DNA of 64,000 nt. Origin: Pythium myriotylum (lineage: Eukaryota > Oomycota > Peronosporomycetes > Pythiales > Pythiaceae). The position numbers and the translations under genes are program-made. The stretch is taken from assembly GCA_023091665.1 (NCBI GenBank), contig JALJCQ010000023.1:496001-560000 (forward strand). Reading direction: 5' to 3'. This document shows positions 21,100-32,211 of this stretch, piece after piece. The notes below the pieces were generated by a model that saw only the letters and a program-made list of their open reading frames with translations, was not told where the DNA came from and made no database searches. Within the stretch, counting starts at the first letter, position 1, and each line of letters opens with the position of its first letter.

Positions 21100-22546
21100 C
21101 TATGCGACGTGTGAGTGATCCAATGATTCACGACTTTGCACTCCGTCATCCTCGACTTGGTGGCCGCACACCGGTGTGCGTGGGTTGAGCTGGTGAGTAG
21201 GCGTACTGTCCGAATCGCTCTCGCTAGAGCTAGTGGTCTTGGTCGAACTGCTGCGGCCTTTGTTTCGTGAGCTGGCGACATCAGCTTTGGCCAGCAGCAC
21301 GAATACCCCACTCACTGTAACGCCACATCCCAAGATGAACAAGGTGGCCGATATGAAGTCGTGTCCTTTAGCCTCGTCAAAAAAGACCATTCCATTGATG
21401 AGATTGGAGAGGATGATAAATGCATGGTAGGGTGGCACGAACTTGAGGGTCCCGAAGTGTTGAAGACCAAGGGTCATTAGCTTGAGTTGTGAGAGCACAC
21501 ATAGCGGAATTCCGAGCACAAACAAGTATAGCACTGGATTGTGGAGGTCGCCAGAGGGCGCCTTGGCTGCGCTCTTTAAGATCTCCACGGTGCACTTGAC
21601 GCACAAGCTGGAGAACCCGCTGAGTACACCCGCACCGACAGAGAAAAAGCACAATCCCAAGGATCTTGTCTCAAGTTGGAGCTTCTTGATAAACGTGAAA
21701 GCAGTCGCAAGGGTGCCCAATACAATAGCGGAATAGCATGCGGGGAGTGGTGTGCGACCAAAGATTTCTTCGATCCGCGCGACCGTATAAATCTGCACGT
21801 CGAGCTGGGCCATGCCAACACCGACCATTGCAATTCCAACTCCTAGCAGCACAATGATAGTTGCGACAATGTCGAATCTTGTGATAGGTTCGTGGAGAAC
21901 GACAGAAGCCAAGCATCCGTTAAATATCAGCGTCATTGCAGCAAACGGAGCTGTGACACTCTGTCCCAGAATACCGAGATTGATGATCGCTGCAACCGTG
22001 CCGAACACTAGAAGCAGAATGCCTACGAAAAACAGCGGATGCGGTTTGACTTTTGCTGGCGGCACTGGGTGGTGGCGATACGTCAGTGCGTTGATCTGGT
22101 GCCCGAGACGCTGCGCACAATAACCAGCTGCGGTTTGAAGGCTACCAACGATCGAGCTACAAACGCCGATACCTAGTAGCAGTGCCGACGAAGTTGTTTC
22201 ATCATCCCCGTTGCTCTCCTGAGATTTGGAAGTCTTGATGTGCGGTGTTGTTGCCGCGACAAGTAGCCCGATCAATGATAGCGTTGTGAACGTCATGCAG
22301 AATGTGATCAAAACGATAAACGGCTTTGGCACGAGAGCTCCCTAGCAGGCAGGTACACAATCAACGAAGGATTCGCGAAGCCAAAAGACTGCTTGTACGC
22401 TACTGTACCCAAGTTCTTGCACTTTGCAGCTTCGTGAATTTAGCTTCCAGCTTGGGAGGAACGTACTCAGTTTGAAGTCGACTGAGCTCGGAACCATTGT
22501 TCATGGCTGCCGAACTCGCGCCGGTTTCATCGCGCCGCTTAGTCAT
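21100..22546 (-). CDS. NIPA-family magnesium transporter
   Basis: Two exons, 22546-22409 and 22341-21100, with a 67-nt GT-AG intron in phase 0; 459 residues. The 1.2-kb exon alone has no ATG at its head, and the first exon supplies one at 22546 followed by 46 hydrophilic residues ending SARTW, which read smoothly into GALVPKPF. About nine hydrophobic segments follow, with the NIPA/DMT pattern: GTVAAIINLGILGQSVTAPF, NGCLASVVLHEPI, FSSLCVKCTVEILKSA, FVPPYHAFIILSNLINGMVF. NIPA proteins carry Mg2+ and some related cations at the plasma membrane or endosomes. The C-terminal 50 residues are Ser/Thr-rich and probably cytosolic. The family is clear; ion specificity is inferred. Confidence 0.9.
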
Positions 22547-23401
22547 GGGTTCCTCTGGAGGCTGAATAGATTCTCCGATTGCTGCACAAGGCCTTGAAAA
22601 CCAGGTTGCGGTTTGGCAAATTCTCGGCGGTTATGCCACGTCCCAACTTGCATGATCGTTCCACCGGAATACGGTCGCGAGCAAGGCGCAATCGGTTGGA
22701 TTATCTGACTAAGGTTACGCTGGGACAACTTCGTGTAACCCTCCCACACCAGCTAGCTACCGTCCGACGTAATCTCATCTTTGATGCGGATCCAGAGACA
22801 ACATGGCCGCCCCGTTGTCGTCAGAGTCGACCAGTTCTCCAGGGTGGCCTTCATCACCTCCGGTCGGCCGTGGGGCATGGGCCAATCATGAAACGTCGCG
22901 CAGAATTCTCACACAACTGCCACTACCGGTCCAATGGATGTCAATATGGACCAAACTACTGTCCAAAACGAATGCTGACGTCAAACGTGTCAACCCAACT
23001 TCGACATCCTTTTTGCGAAGCCGCGGTGAGACAGCAGCCGAACATCCGCCTGGCGATGGGTCTTGACGGGGGCGTTCGCAACACAGAGGAGAGAAGCACG
23101 TGGCACGCCGACAGAGGTGTGGCAGAGGCGATGGAGATTCTGGTGACACCGCGCTTGTGCAAGGCGACGTCACTTGTCGACTACACCATCGAGATTAATT
23201 TGCCAATCATGTGGCATTCGATGCGAGGAAACACCGTATGATTGGTCGAAAGTGAGTTCAAGTTGGGGTGTGCGTCATGATCGATGCTCGCTCGGCGTGT
23301 CCGAAAAACCTCGTTTCCGAGGTCCATTCCTAGTGCAAGTGACGACACGTTCCCTCCTCTCTTTCCTCTTCCGCATCCGGCGACGCCGACTCACCCGAGC
23401 A
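22547..23401. other. Intergenic, NIPA gene to ACBP
   Basis: About 850 bp between divergent genes. Open frames up to 220 codons exist (22579-23241 and 22803-23066 on the plus strand), but they overlap each other, have unremarkable composition and resemble no family I know. I see no repeats or RNA genes. Confidence 0.4.
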
Positions 23402-23420
23402 GCTCACTCGGCAATTTCCC
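23402..23420 (+). promoter_or_regulatory. INR-FPR core promoter of the ACBP gene
   Basis: GCTCACTCGGCAATTTCCC matches 17 of 19 positions of the oomycete INR-FPR consensus. It predicts a start near 23406 and a 42-nt leader before the ATG at 23448, a typical oomycete spacing. Confidence 0.75.
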
Positions 23421-23447
23421 CCAGACTCAGCGCTCGCAGCATCCACG

Positions 23448-23714
23448 ATGTCGGACCTCAAGGCGGAATTCGAAGCGGCGGCCGCGCTCGCCAAGACCTT
23501 CACCAAGGACCCGAGCAACGACGAGAAGCTCGCGCTCTACGCCTACTACAAGCAGGCCACCGTCGGCGACAACGAGACCCCCAAGCCCGGCATGTTCGAC
23601 CTCACGGGCAAGGCCAAGTGGACCGCCTGGTCGGACAAGAAGGGCCTCTCGTCGGAGGACGCCATGAAGAAGTACATTGAGGAAGTCAACAAGCAGAAGG
23701 CGCTCTACGCCTAA
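23448..23714 (+). CDS. ACBP: Acyl-CoA-binding protein
   Basis: Single exon, 88 residues, the normal length of the small cytosolic ACBP family. Conserved segments are the four-helix bundle signatures: LYAYYKQATVGD, PGMFDLTGKAKWTAW and the last helix AMKKYIEEVNKQ. The Tyr and Lys residues that bind the acyl-CoA adenine and phosphate are present in the YYKQ and KAKW segments. It binds medium- and long-chain acyl-CoA esters and delivers them to lipid synthesis or oxidation. High GC codon use and the close INR-FPR element suggest strong, constitutive expression. Confidence 0.97.
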   Translation: MSDLKAEFEAAAALAKTFTKDPSNDEKLALYAYYKQATVGDNETPKPGMFDLTGKAKWTAWSDKKGLSSEDAMKKYIEEVNKQKALYA

Positions 23715-24008
23715 GCGTTGCGTTTGTAGCGTCGTGTCCGCCTCCCGCGAGCCGTCTTCGCCCTCGACGCGAATGCGGTTTCACTAGCAGGCGTTGGATA
23801 GAAAAGATCCGTGAGTAAATATGCACCCTGTTCAACGAAGTACGAAGGCCATAACTTTCAGTTTCCATTCATCTCTTTCACACGCAACCAAAGATACATC
23901 TTCTTGCTGAGGTCTCTCCCCAGCAGCGTACAAACACTGATATCACTCATTGTAACTCACTCCATGGTGGTCTCACCGATTCCTCTGGTACATCCAACAG
24001 TCGTGGAA

Positions 24009-25487
24009 TCACACGCGCTTGCGGGCGCTCGTGTCAATCTTGGCTTCCATGCGCGCAACGTCGTGCATCAGCCTCGAGATCTGCACCGAGTGTTGATTTA
24101 GCGTCGAGTTGAGGGTCACCTGTTGACTCGCCAACTGCTGCTGTGTCTCTGTGTTCTGGGTGAGCAGGCGCATAAGCAGTGCCTCCATCGACTCACCCGT
24201 GGAGGTTGCCTCTGCGGGAGCCAGGGCTGTCGAATGCTTGGCCGGGGCTGAGACTTCGTCGCCTACTGGGGGCATCGGAGAGACCCGAGCAATGTGCTGC
24301 AATTGCGGCCCACTGGCCATGCTTGACCGCTCATCGTCTTCCAGGTCGTCTGCTCGTTGGGGCAGATTTTCACTTGCGGCCTGAGCAAGCCGTTCAAGGA
24401 TCTCGAGGTCGCAGGACTCACGCGGGCGAGTGTCCAATACAAACACGCTTCCCACGGCGTAGCCCGTGTGGGGGTCGATTATTGGAGCCGCTGCGTAAAA
24501 CCGCACTGCAGCAGCCCCAGAGACAAGAGGGTTGCAGTCGAACCGCTTGTCCTTAAGAGTGTCGAGCACGACAGTTGGCTCTTTGGCGAAAATGGTGTAT
24601 GCACAGAAGGCGATCTTGCGAGGAATGGCTTTGTGGGCGAGTCCGACGCTCGCTTTAAACCACTGGCGGTGCTCATCCATGAAGCTCACGGCGGCCATCG
24701 GGCAGGCAAGTCGTGCTTTCGCCAGGTCACAGATCATATCGAAGGCCTTCTCTGGGGATGAGTCCATAATCTGTAGCGCCGCAAGTGCTTCCAGGCGGTC
24801 GACCTCATCGTAAGGTACAGGAGGCTTCGGCCAGGGATGTGTCCAGTTGGGGTAAAGAGGGTGAACTGGGCTTGTAGCTTGGTTGTCCGCATCGTCGTTC
24901 GTGTCCTGGTTACTGCGACCGGTGTTGTGGCGGCGCCAGGTCCTGCCGTTCCCAGAGCGATGGCCGCGCTGGTTGTCGCCAAAATGGTCGTCCGCCGAAG
25001 GTGAATCTGCAGGATCGAAGTCGTGGTCGGCTTGGGATACAGGCGAGTGGAGATGGTTACTGAGCCATCGACGCGAGGACTCCTCACTTGCCTGTGTCGT
25101 AGGAGATGCAGAACGAGGGGACTGAACCTTGTGGTAGTTGACACGACGCGTCACCACACCACTGGAGGCGGAGTTTGTGCAGGCAGTGACAGCGCCAGAT
25201 GCGCTACCGCCTCCATTGAAGATGCACGAGATGCAGACCCGCACGCGCGTGTACCCAATGGTTGAGAGCAGCGCGTTCTTGTGGAGCGTGCAGCCGCTGC
25301 AGACGACCTCACCACACATGCGGCAGTGGTGCTTCCGTCGGAAGGTGCCGAAGGCGCGCGTACACACATTGCACACTGTTCGTTCGTGGTCAGCGACCCA
25401 GTCGTTGGGGTCTACGAGGTGCTGGACGAGGAACTCGTCATTCTCTCCTGGGCGGTCGCCGGCTCGTCGTGACAAGTCCTTGGTCAT
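24009..25487 (-). CDS. FYVE zinc-finger and GAF-domain protein
   Basis: Single exon, 492 residues from the ATG at 25487. Residues about 26-92 form a FYVE-type finger: W at the start, CNVC, the phosphoinositide-binding RRKHHCRMCG, CSGC, and a final CISC pair. A 130-residue Ser/Asn/Asp-rich linker follows. Residues about 225-365 match a GAF domain (EKAFDMICDLAKARLACPMA, SFMDEHRQWFKASVGL, FYAAAPIIDPHTGYAVGSVF). The tail has a short coiled coil (QQQLASQQVTLNSTLNQHSV). FYVE fingers read phosphatidylinositol 3-phosphate on endosomes; GAF domains sense small ligands or dimerise. Large families with this combination are characteristic of oomycetes. The ligand and role are unknown. Confidence 0.9.
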   Translation of the reverse strand: MTKDLSRRAGDRPGENDEFLVQHLVDPNDWVADHERTVCNVCTRAFGTFRRKHHCRMCGEVVCSGCTLHKNALLSTIGYTRVRVCISCIFNGGGSASGAVTACTNSASSGVVTRRVNYHKVQSPRSASPTTQASEESSRRWLSNHLHSPVSQADHDFDPADSPSADDHFGDNQRGHRSGNGRTWRRHNTGRSNQDTNDDADNQATSPVHPLYPNWTHPWPKPPVPYDEVDRLEALAALQIMDSSPEKAFDMICDLAKARLACPMAAVSFMDEHRQWFKASVGLAHKAIPRKIAFCAYTIFAKEPTVVLDTLKDKRFDCNPLVSGAAAVRFYAAAPIIDPHTGYAVGSVFVLDTRPRESCDLEILERLAQAASENLPQRADDLEDDERSSMASGPQLQHIARVSPMPPVGDEVSAPAKHSTALAPAEATSTGESMEALLMRLLTQNTETQQQLASQQVTLNSTLNQHSVQISRLMHDVARMEAKIDTSARKRV

Positions 25488-26585
25488 GGGGATATGCAGC
25501 TAGGATTACAGCACGCTCGCTGGAGTGGTGCGCAGAGACTCCAAAATCTGGAAGTGAGCTCTCGATAGGTCGAGACGGAAGGGAAAGAGCGGGCGATTAG
25601 CTGGGCGGGAAGCGTGCCTGCCGTCGAAGGAACGGCCTCGAGTCAGGCGCGAGTCGCACCGTGAACGAGACGGAGCGGCCGGTGCGTGTTCCTTCCATCT
25701 TCCGTCGCCTCGCCGACGCCGCAGATGCGAAGAGGAGGCGCACGTACCCCCGCCGCTGGCCAGTGGAAAAAACCCCAGAGTTTCCATGGGCGTTTCCTGT
25801 GCTTGCCCAACGATAGAAAGAAGCCGAGTTTTCGCGTTGAGTTTCAATTTCTTCCATCGATGGAAAAATGCGGGTGATTCAGGTTGATCTGGTCCCACCC
25901 AACGAGAGTCGAGTCTCACGAAACCCAGCGAGCGCTCTCCAGCCCGATTCCCTGGAACGAGTCAGAGGCGCGTGGCGGATTTGGCAGAGAGCCAACTGAG
26001 ATGCGGTTCGTCTGCGCTCGCCACCTCACCAACCGCCGAGTGCCACCACAAAGACGCGCGTTGTAAACGCATGCTGCGACTGCGCCGCCGCCCCCACGAA
26101 AACTTAGCACGAGTCTCTCTGCCTCGCTTGCTTTCTCGCGTAGCTCACGATGGATACCTAGCTGCGAACGACAGAGCGCGTCCCAGAAACCGACTGACGA
26201 TCGTCCGCGGAGAACCCCCTCGTGGGATCACCTGCGAGGATGGACCACGGCGCACCCGAGCTGCCGCTGGTCGTAAACGCCTTCAAATTGGCTCTGGTCA
26301 CCAGCATCGGAAGAGCCGCCGCCATACCCGACAGTGTGCCAATGAGGCCAGCGCCAACGTCCAGCCGACAAGTAACTCACGAGCATGAATCAACTCGTGC
26401 CATGCTCTGTACCCATGTGAGCAACTTTGGGGGCTTCCAGTCATACCGGTTTCGTTCGGTATCGGTTGGATGGAGACTTCAACCAGATCTGTTCGTATCG
26501 CTGGCGGAGTTACGAACTCGATCTGACGCAAGCCAGATCAATCGCGGAGCTCCTGGGGGACGACAACGAAGGCTCCCGAACGACG
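25488..26585. other. Divergent intergenic, FYVE-GAF to PP2C
   Basis: About 1.1 kb between divergent start codons. It contains one ACCGGTTT core at 26445-26452. I see no clear INR-FPR pair, no repeats and no convincing coding frame. Confidence 0.4.
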
Positions 26586-27943
26586 ATGCGGCTCTTCACG
26601 CGCGGCTTCCGCTCTGCTTCGCGCAACTTCCACTCCTCCTCCCGCGCGCAGGTCGGTGGGTCCACGCGGTTGTTGCGCCAGACGCTCGTGATCGGAAGCC
26701 TCGGGCTCTCAGTGCTCGCGGTCGCGCGCGGAGAGATCTGCGCGGTGAACGCCGCGGGGGAGGCCCAATGCGACGCGCGCTACACGCCAGCTTACAGCGG
26801 CGAAGATGTCGGTGACTCGATTGGCTTCACACTCCCGCTGGATGGCGAGCGATTTGCGGTTGTGGACAAGTCCCGCGTCTCGCGATTCAGCTGCGCTTCC
26901 TACAAAGCCAACTTTCCCATCGAAGACAAGTTTGATGTCCAGACAGCCGAGAACGGCGACGTGTACGCACTTGTTCTTGATGGCCATGGTATGTCTGTGT
27001 TACCCGGTCTTGAAGAGTGCTCTTGATCTGACGAAGTTCTTGCGAGTTTGTAGGAGGTTGGCAAGTCTCGGAGTACGGTCGCAAGGTGTTAATCCAGAAC
27101 GTCAAGAGCGAGGTTGATTTTCTTTTGGCTGGAAAACAAAAGAATCCTCAAGATGACGGCACACCAGTCAAGGTATCAAAGAATCAGGTTGCAAGCGCAA
27201 TCCAGCGCGGCTTCGGGCGTACAGATCGCGACCTACTCGCCAAGGTCACCGAAGCTTTCCAGCTGGGCTTTGGTGCAGTCGGCCGCTGCGGTTCGTGCGC
27301 GCTGATGGTGTACGTCCACGGTAACACACTGCACATTGCAAACGCCGGCGACATCCGCGCGGTGTTGGGGAAGAAGAGCAAAGACAAGTTTGTTGCTGTT
27401 GCGCTTACTCAGGACCAGAACGCCATGTCAAAGAGTGAGCAAGAGAAGCTGAAAAGAGAGCATCCAGGTGAAGAAAATGTGTTCGTTTGCCGTCGGCCGG
27501 ACTCGTGCTACGTCAAAGGCGCTTTGCAGCCAACGAGAGCGTTTGGTGATTTCGCCCTCAAATATTCCGAGTTTAATGGCCCCGCTTATGTCAACGGTGA
27601 CAGATCAGCGGGACGCCACATTGCACAGCCATACACCCCACCATACATCACTGCCATCCCGGAAGTCAAGTCGCACGATATCCAAGCTGACGACGAGTTT
27701 GTCATCATCGGCTCAGACGGTGTCTGGGATTTCCTCACGAACGAGGAGGCCGTCGAGGCCGTCCGCGAGCAGCTTGCCAACGGCACTCCAGATCTCGCGG
27801 GTCGCGCGATCGTCGAGAAGACGCTTCAGAAAGCTGCCTCTAGATACGCGATGACATACTCGGAGCTGCTCAGTCTCCCACCGGGCAGCCACCGTCGCCG
27901 CCGTCACGACGACACCACTGTCGTAGTCGTGTTCCTCAAGTAA
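26586..27943 (+). CDS. PP2C-family phosphatase with mitochondrial-type presequence
   Basis: Exons 26586-26988 and 27054-27943 with a 65-nt GT-AG intron; 430 residues. The intron splits the metal-binding motif DGHGGW, and splicing restores it. The N-terminus (MRLFTRGFRSASRNFHSSSR) is a classic matrix-targeting helix followed by a hydrophobic stretch (TLVIGSLGLSVLAVA), the bipartite pattern of inner-membrane or intermembrane-space proteins. Other PP2C motifs: SCALMVYVHG, NAGDIRAVLG, QPTRAFGDFALK, IGSDGVWDFLTNEEAV and HDDTTVVVVFL. The layout PIED...DGHGGW and the long insert before it resemble pyruvate dehydrogenase phosphatase catalytic subunits. Substrate assignment is inference. It is convergent with the GAF-PDE gene, 66 bp apart. 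Confidence 0.9.
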
Positions 27944-28009
27944 TAGCCGATAGATTGGTGAGCTCGGTGAATCCACATACTGTCTATTCAGCAGTTGCTG
28001 TTTACTCCT

Positions 28010-31000
28010 TTATCGCTGACGTGGGGTGCTAGTACTCCCGTGGTGGTGCAAATGGGTGTGGTGAACTCCGCCAAATAATGCTGGATTGGATGGTGTGTCA
28101 CTCTGGCCATCATCCTGGCTTGTGACTGACGGAAGGAAATGCTTATGCGATGTAGATGCATACAATGCCGAGTGTCGCGCACCAACTGCCTCATTCGATG
28201 GAATCGAATGTGTAGCAGCCAAAACGGTTGAAGTGGGCGCTTGCTCCTTGGGTCTCAGCTCAGCCGCCCGACACTCTTCGAGTTGGATCTGCAAGATCTC
28301 GAAATTCTTCTCGAGCTCGTCCGCGTAGCTCTACGATATTTACAACAGATTCAGTATCAAAACGAAAACATTCAACGGAGAAATTCGTACACGGAGCTGA
28401 TGGCATAGCGAGCTAAGTGGTAGCCAAATTGGCCGCGCGACGTAGTTGATCAAGTTAAGCTGTACGATTAGGCGCTTCTTGCGATTCTCAAGATCCTGCA
28501 TAAACACGTCGGTTGCAACACCCTGTTCGACTTCGGCCTTGGCCTGTGCTTGAAATTCGTCGAGTAGTCGGTTTCCCCAGTCATTGGCCTCAGTGAACGG
28601 TAATGTGTGGAATGATAAATCAGCCGCATGAATTAGAATCCCCATGAGTAAGTTGCGCTTTTCAGTGAGCTGACGGCGCGTGAGGTTCTCAAGCGCTTTA
28701 CATTTTTCGAAGTGCTTGGCCATGTCAGTGGAGAGAATACAATAAATGATGAGTTGTCTTACGCGCTTGTAGCGCGCTTCATCGAGGTGTTGGAGGATTT
28801 TCGCCGACTTATGGTTAAGGATGATGAATGTGACACGGCAGTGGTGACGCTCAAGCACTGCGTCGTCGTTGTGCGTTAGTGCCATCGGGCTGAGAGTCTT
28901 TAACTCGAAGTCGTTCGTGTTGCCTGGGTGGTCAATGTCATGACATAATGCAGCCACAAGCATCGCAAAGATCTCTACACCAGAGAAGAACTTGCGACAC
29001 TCGCTACGCACCATTACATGCATGCTCAGCAGTACTTGGAAGGCATGCTGAAAATTATGGAATGGGTTGCTGCGGTAGTAGTTGGCTACGTTGGTCGCGA
29101 AGGCGGCAAATTTTTCGTTCGAGACTCGAAACGCATCGAGGAATCCGTACGCGCGGAAAATAATGCCACAGGCTACCGCGATGTCGTTGCTGCCCATCGA
29201 CAGCGTGTCTAGTGTGCCTCGATCAAGTGAGTCATCGACACTTCCTGGAAACACAATCTCGCGTGGGAAAGGTATCGCATCCTCCTCTTGCTTCTTTTTG
29301 AGCAGTGCTGGCACGACCGAGGCAATGGATGGTGGGTGATGATGTTTTGACTCTTTATCACTGAGTTGGGAGTTCGTTACGCTGCTGTTACAGTATTTGT
29401 GCACGATAGATGAGATAATGTCGGGTTCAGAAAGCCCGTCGAGTCGCCCCGAGTGCAAACTCTCGACGGTATCATCTCTGGCGCCTGTCGTGCAGTCGTA
29501 CACTACCTTGTAGTACGAGATGTCAAGCGAGAGTCGACCCAGTGCGAACTGAACTTCGCGACAGAATTTCTCCATTATATCACGGTCACTCTTGGTGAAA
29601 GCAACTACGTGGGAGCCTTCCTTCTTGTTGATACACATGGCGACAGCTACGACCTTGGGCGCCGCAGTCGCGTGGTCTTCGAAGATTGGCATACAAAGCA
29701 CGCTTGTCGTTCGGTAGCCTGTCTTGACGTCTACACTGGAGTCGAAGAGCTCGTGTTTGTATGCATCACGCGTCCACACAGGTTGACCCGTCGTTGCAAC
29801 GAGCCCAGAGATACCGCGATTCATAGGCGTCCGGATGCCGCTTTCACTACCATCACCAACAACACGGGGAGTGATCCAAAGTTCTTTCTTGAAGTGGTCG
29901 ATGAGGAGGAATCCGAAGCGATCGCACTCCATGATGTCTTTACCCACCTCCATCACTAAATCGACGAACCGCTCGATATCGGTACTCTCAGAGATGAACG
30001 TTGTCAGCTTGAGGCGTGCTTCGATTAGTTTTTGCGACGTCTTGACTTCGTGATGGAGGCTAGCTTTGTGAAGGGAGATCCCTACCGCGTCTGCAGCATA
30101 TTTCAGGAATACCGCGTCTTCGCCAGAAAAGTCAGTGTTATCAATTTTGTTGACAGCCGAGACTACAGCAAGGATGTGGCCGTCTGGAGACCGCACAGGA
30201 AGGCAAAGAATGCGCTTGGTCACAAATCCTGTTTTGTGGTCTAGCGTTGGATCGAACATCGGGTGGCTGTAAGCGTCGTTTGTGACTACAGTCTCGCCTG
30301 TGCGCGCGACGTAGCCAACGATACCCTTCGTAATTGGCACGTACTCACCTCGCACAATGTCAGCCGCGCACGCGATGTAGAGCTCGTCTTCCTCGCCTTC
30401 GACCTTCATGAAGAGACCGATGCGCTCGGTCCCGATAAGCTCGTGGCACACTGACAGTACTTGATCTAGTACTGCAGACGACACTGCTTCCATCGAGATA
30501 TTACGGTGCAGCTTGAGCAGACCTTCGATACGGCTCTGTGCGGTCTGTCGCTCGCGAAATAATATGAGATTCCAGATTGCTGCTCCAGCCACAACTGCGA
30601 GAAACTCGAGGCTGCGTGTGTCGGTCTCGTGGAAGACAGCTGATGTCGTTGAAATCGATTGTCTCGAAGTAACCTGAGGCGGACTAGTCGGCACTGATTT
30701 TGCATTCATCGCCACCACTTGTAGAACACCTACGACCGCGCTGTGAGCGTTGCAGATTGGCATGCAAATCAGTGCTTTCGGGCTGGCTCCTTCGCTCCCG
30801 CTCTTAATTTGGTCATCGTAGGCCTCGTGTGTGAAAAAGTCCTCGATGTGAAGCGGCTTGCCAGTCAAGATCACTCGCCCGTATGTCGTCGCACTATCAG
30901 CAGCTACAAATCCTTCGGCGGTGTATACAGCCCTGACTGCACCGGGCATCGATGAAGTGGATTTAGTTCTTGCAGGACTGGGCGCGATACCAAACGTCGA

Positions 31001-31639
31001 GTAGATCCGTTGTCGAGTTGCCGCCTCAGGAGCGCTTGCCACTGCGGTGGTTTGGTTCTTTCGCCATGGCCCTGCTGAGAATATCTCCACAACGTTTCGA
31101 CGTTCGTTTAGTAGCCCGAGTGTGTATTTGTCGGCGCGCACGAGCTTCTGCGCCGCGCCGAGCGTCCTCGCGATGACCTCTTCGAATTCGCCTTGAGCCG
31201 AGATCTCTTTCACGGACGTCATTACTTCCTCCAGCTGCGCAACGCGCTCTTTCGCGATGAGTAATCGTGTAGCCGCAGGGGTACTATAGGACAGCAGCAA
31301 GTGGTTCATGTCTGTGACTGCGGACGGCAGCTGCGATGGCGGAGTCGACGGCAGCCCCGTGGGGGACCGCGGTGCGCGCATATGGCGGTTCATCTTCACA
31401 GACGGCGGCGTCGCCATGGACTGCCGGTGGTCATTCTTGTACTGCGCTAGCGTGCTCTCGACTTCGGTCGTCTTGGCGCGGAGCAGCGCGATGCGCCGAC
31501 GCTGCTCAGCGAGCTTCTTCTGGAGCTCCCGCTCCTCCTCGCTCTGGTTCCTCGCGCCGCGCACCAGTGCCTGCAAGGCTTCGAGAGGTGCATAAACTGT
31601 GCGATCAGCTTTCCCCGCTCGCTGGCTCTCGGGCATCAT
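28010..31639 (-). CDS. Multi-GAF cyclic nucleotide phosphodiesterase (paralogue A)
   Basis: Exons 31639-28391 and 28330-28010, intron 28331-28390; 1189 residues. A coiled coil (EEERELQKKLAEQRRRIALL) leads into three GAF domains at about residues 125-340, 365-525 and 540-700. The last two share the pattern F.RILCLPVRSPDGHILAVV and SVLCMPIFEDH. The C-terminal catalytic domain (about 800-1085) has the class I PDE metal ligands: FHNFQHAFQVL, LCHDIDHPGNTNDF and HAADLS. Class I PDEs hydrolyse cAMP or cGMP; GAF domains often bind cGMP and activate the enzyme. Nucleotide preference cannot be read from the sequence. The second exon adds a coiled-coil start and a His/Ser-rich tail. It is a paralogue of 36275-39820. 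Confidence 0.93.
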
Positions 31640-31858
31640 GGCGGGACGCCACCGTCAGGAGGGTCTGGAGCTCATGAGTGGAGACGTTTCATTCCCGAAC
31701 TTGAAGCCATGGCACGTGGTCACACTCACGAGGGACTCCATAGTCACTAAATTCAAGAGTCGTAAAATTCCAGGTGGTGGTCCAGTCCTTCGATATTTTC
31801 CCATTCCGACGGTCCAGGGCGACTTCCGATGACGAATCACGGTTCGGGACGTCGCGTG

Positions 31859-31866
31859 AACCGGTT
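31859..31866. promoter_or_regulatory. AACCGGTT palindrome between the GAF-PDE A and peroxidase genes
   Basis: AACCGGTT lies 220 bp upstream of the phosphodiesterase ATG and 346 bp upstream of the peroxidase ATG. It is the same palindrome as in two other divergent promoters of this window. Confidence 0.3.
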
Positions 31867-31950
31867 CGAGAAGGATCTCATACTGAAACCAAGTCAAAAC
31901 CTGGTCGGTAGGACACGGTTCGCAGTGTTGAAGATGAGCCCCCACCTCGG

Positions 31951-31957
31951 TATAAAA
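31951..31957 (+). promoter_or_regulatory. TATA-box-like element upstream of cytochrome c peroxidase
   Basis: TATAAAA within CGGTATAAAAGCG is a strong TATA match about 260 bp upstream of the peroxidase ATG. No good INR-FPR match was found in the same interval. Oomycete promoters often lack TATA boxes, so the assignment is tentative. Confidence 0.35.
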
Positions 31958-32211
31958 GCGTCAGGCACCCGGGAGCATGTCCGACCTGCGGGGCACAAAC
32001 AGCGTCGCATCTTGTATCAATAGTCCTATCTGTTACGTCTCTCGCACTTCAACCTAGATCCACTGATTTAACGAACCATCATCCGGCCCGTCGGAAAGCT
32101 CACCGACGATCTTCACGTCAACAGCCCCTGGAGTCCCCCCCCAGGCCTCTGCAGCCCACTTCGAAATTCGACGCCCGCGCGACACCTCGATCTAGACTCC
32201 CTCGCGTAAAT

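Noticed and set aside
22579..23241. 220-codon plus-strand frame
   Set aside because: No start context, no similarity, and it overlaps other frames of equal quality upstream of ACBP.
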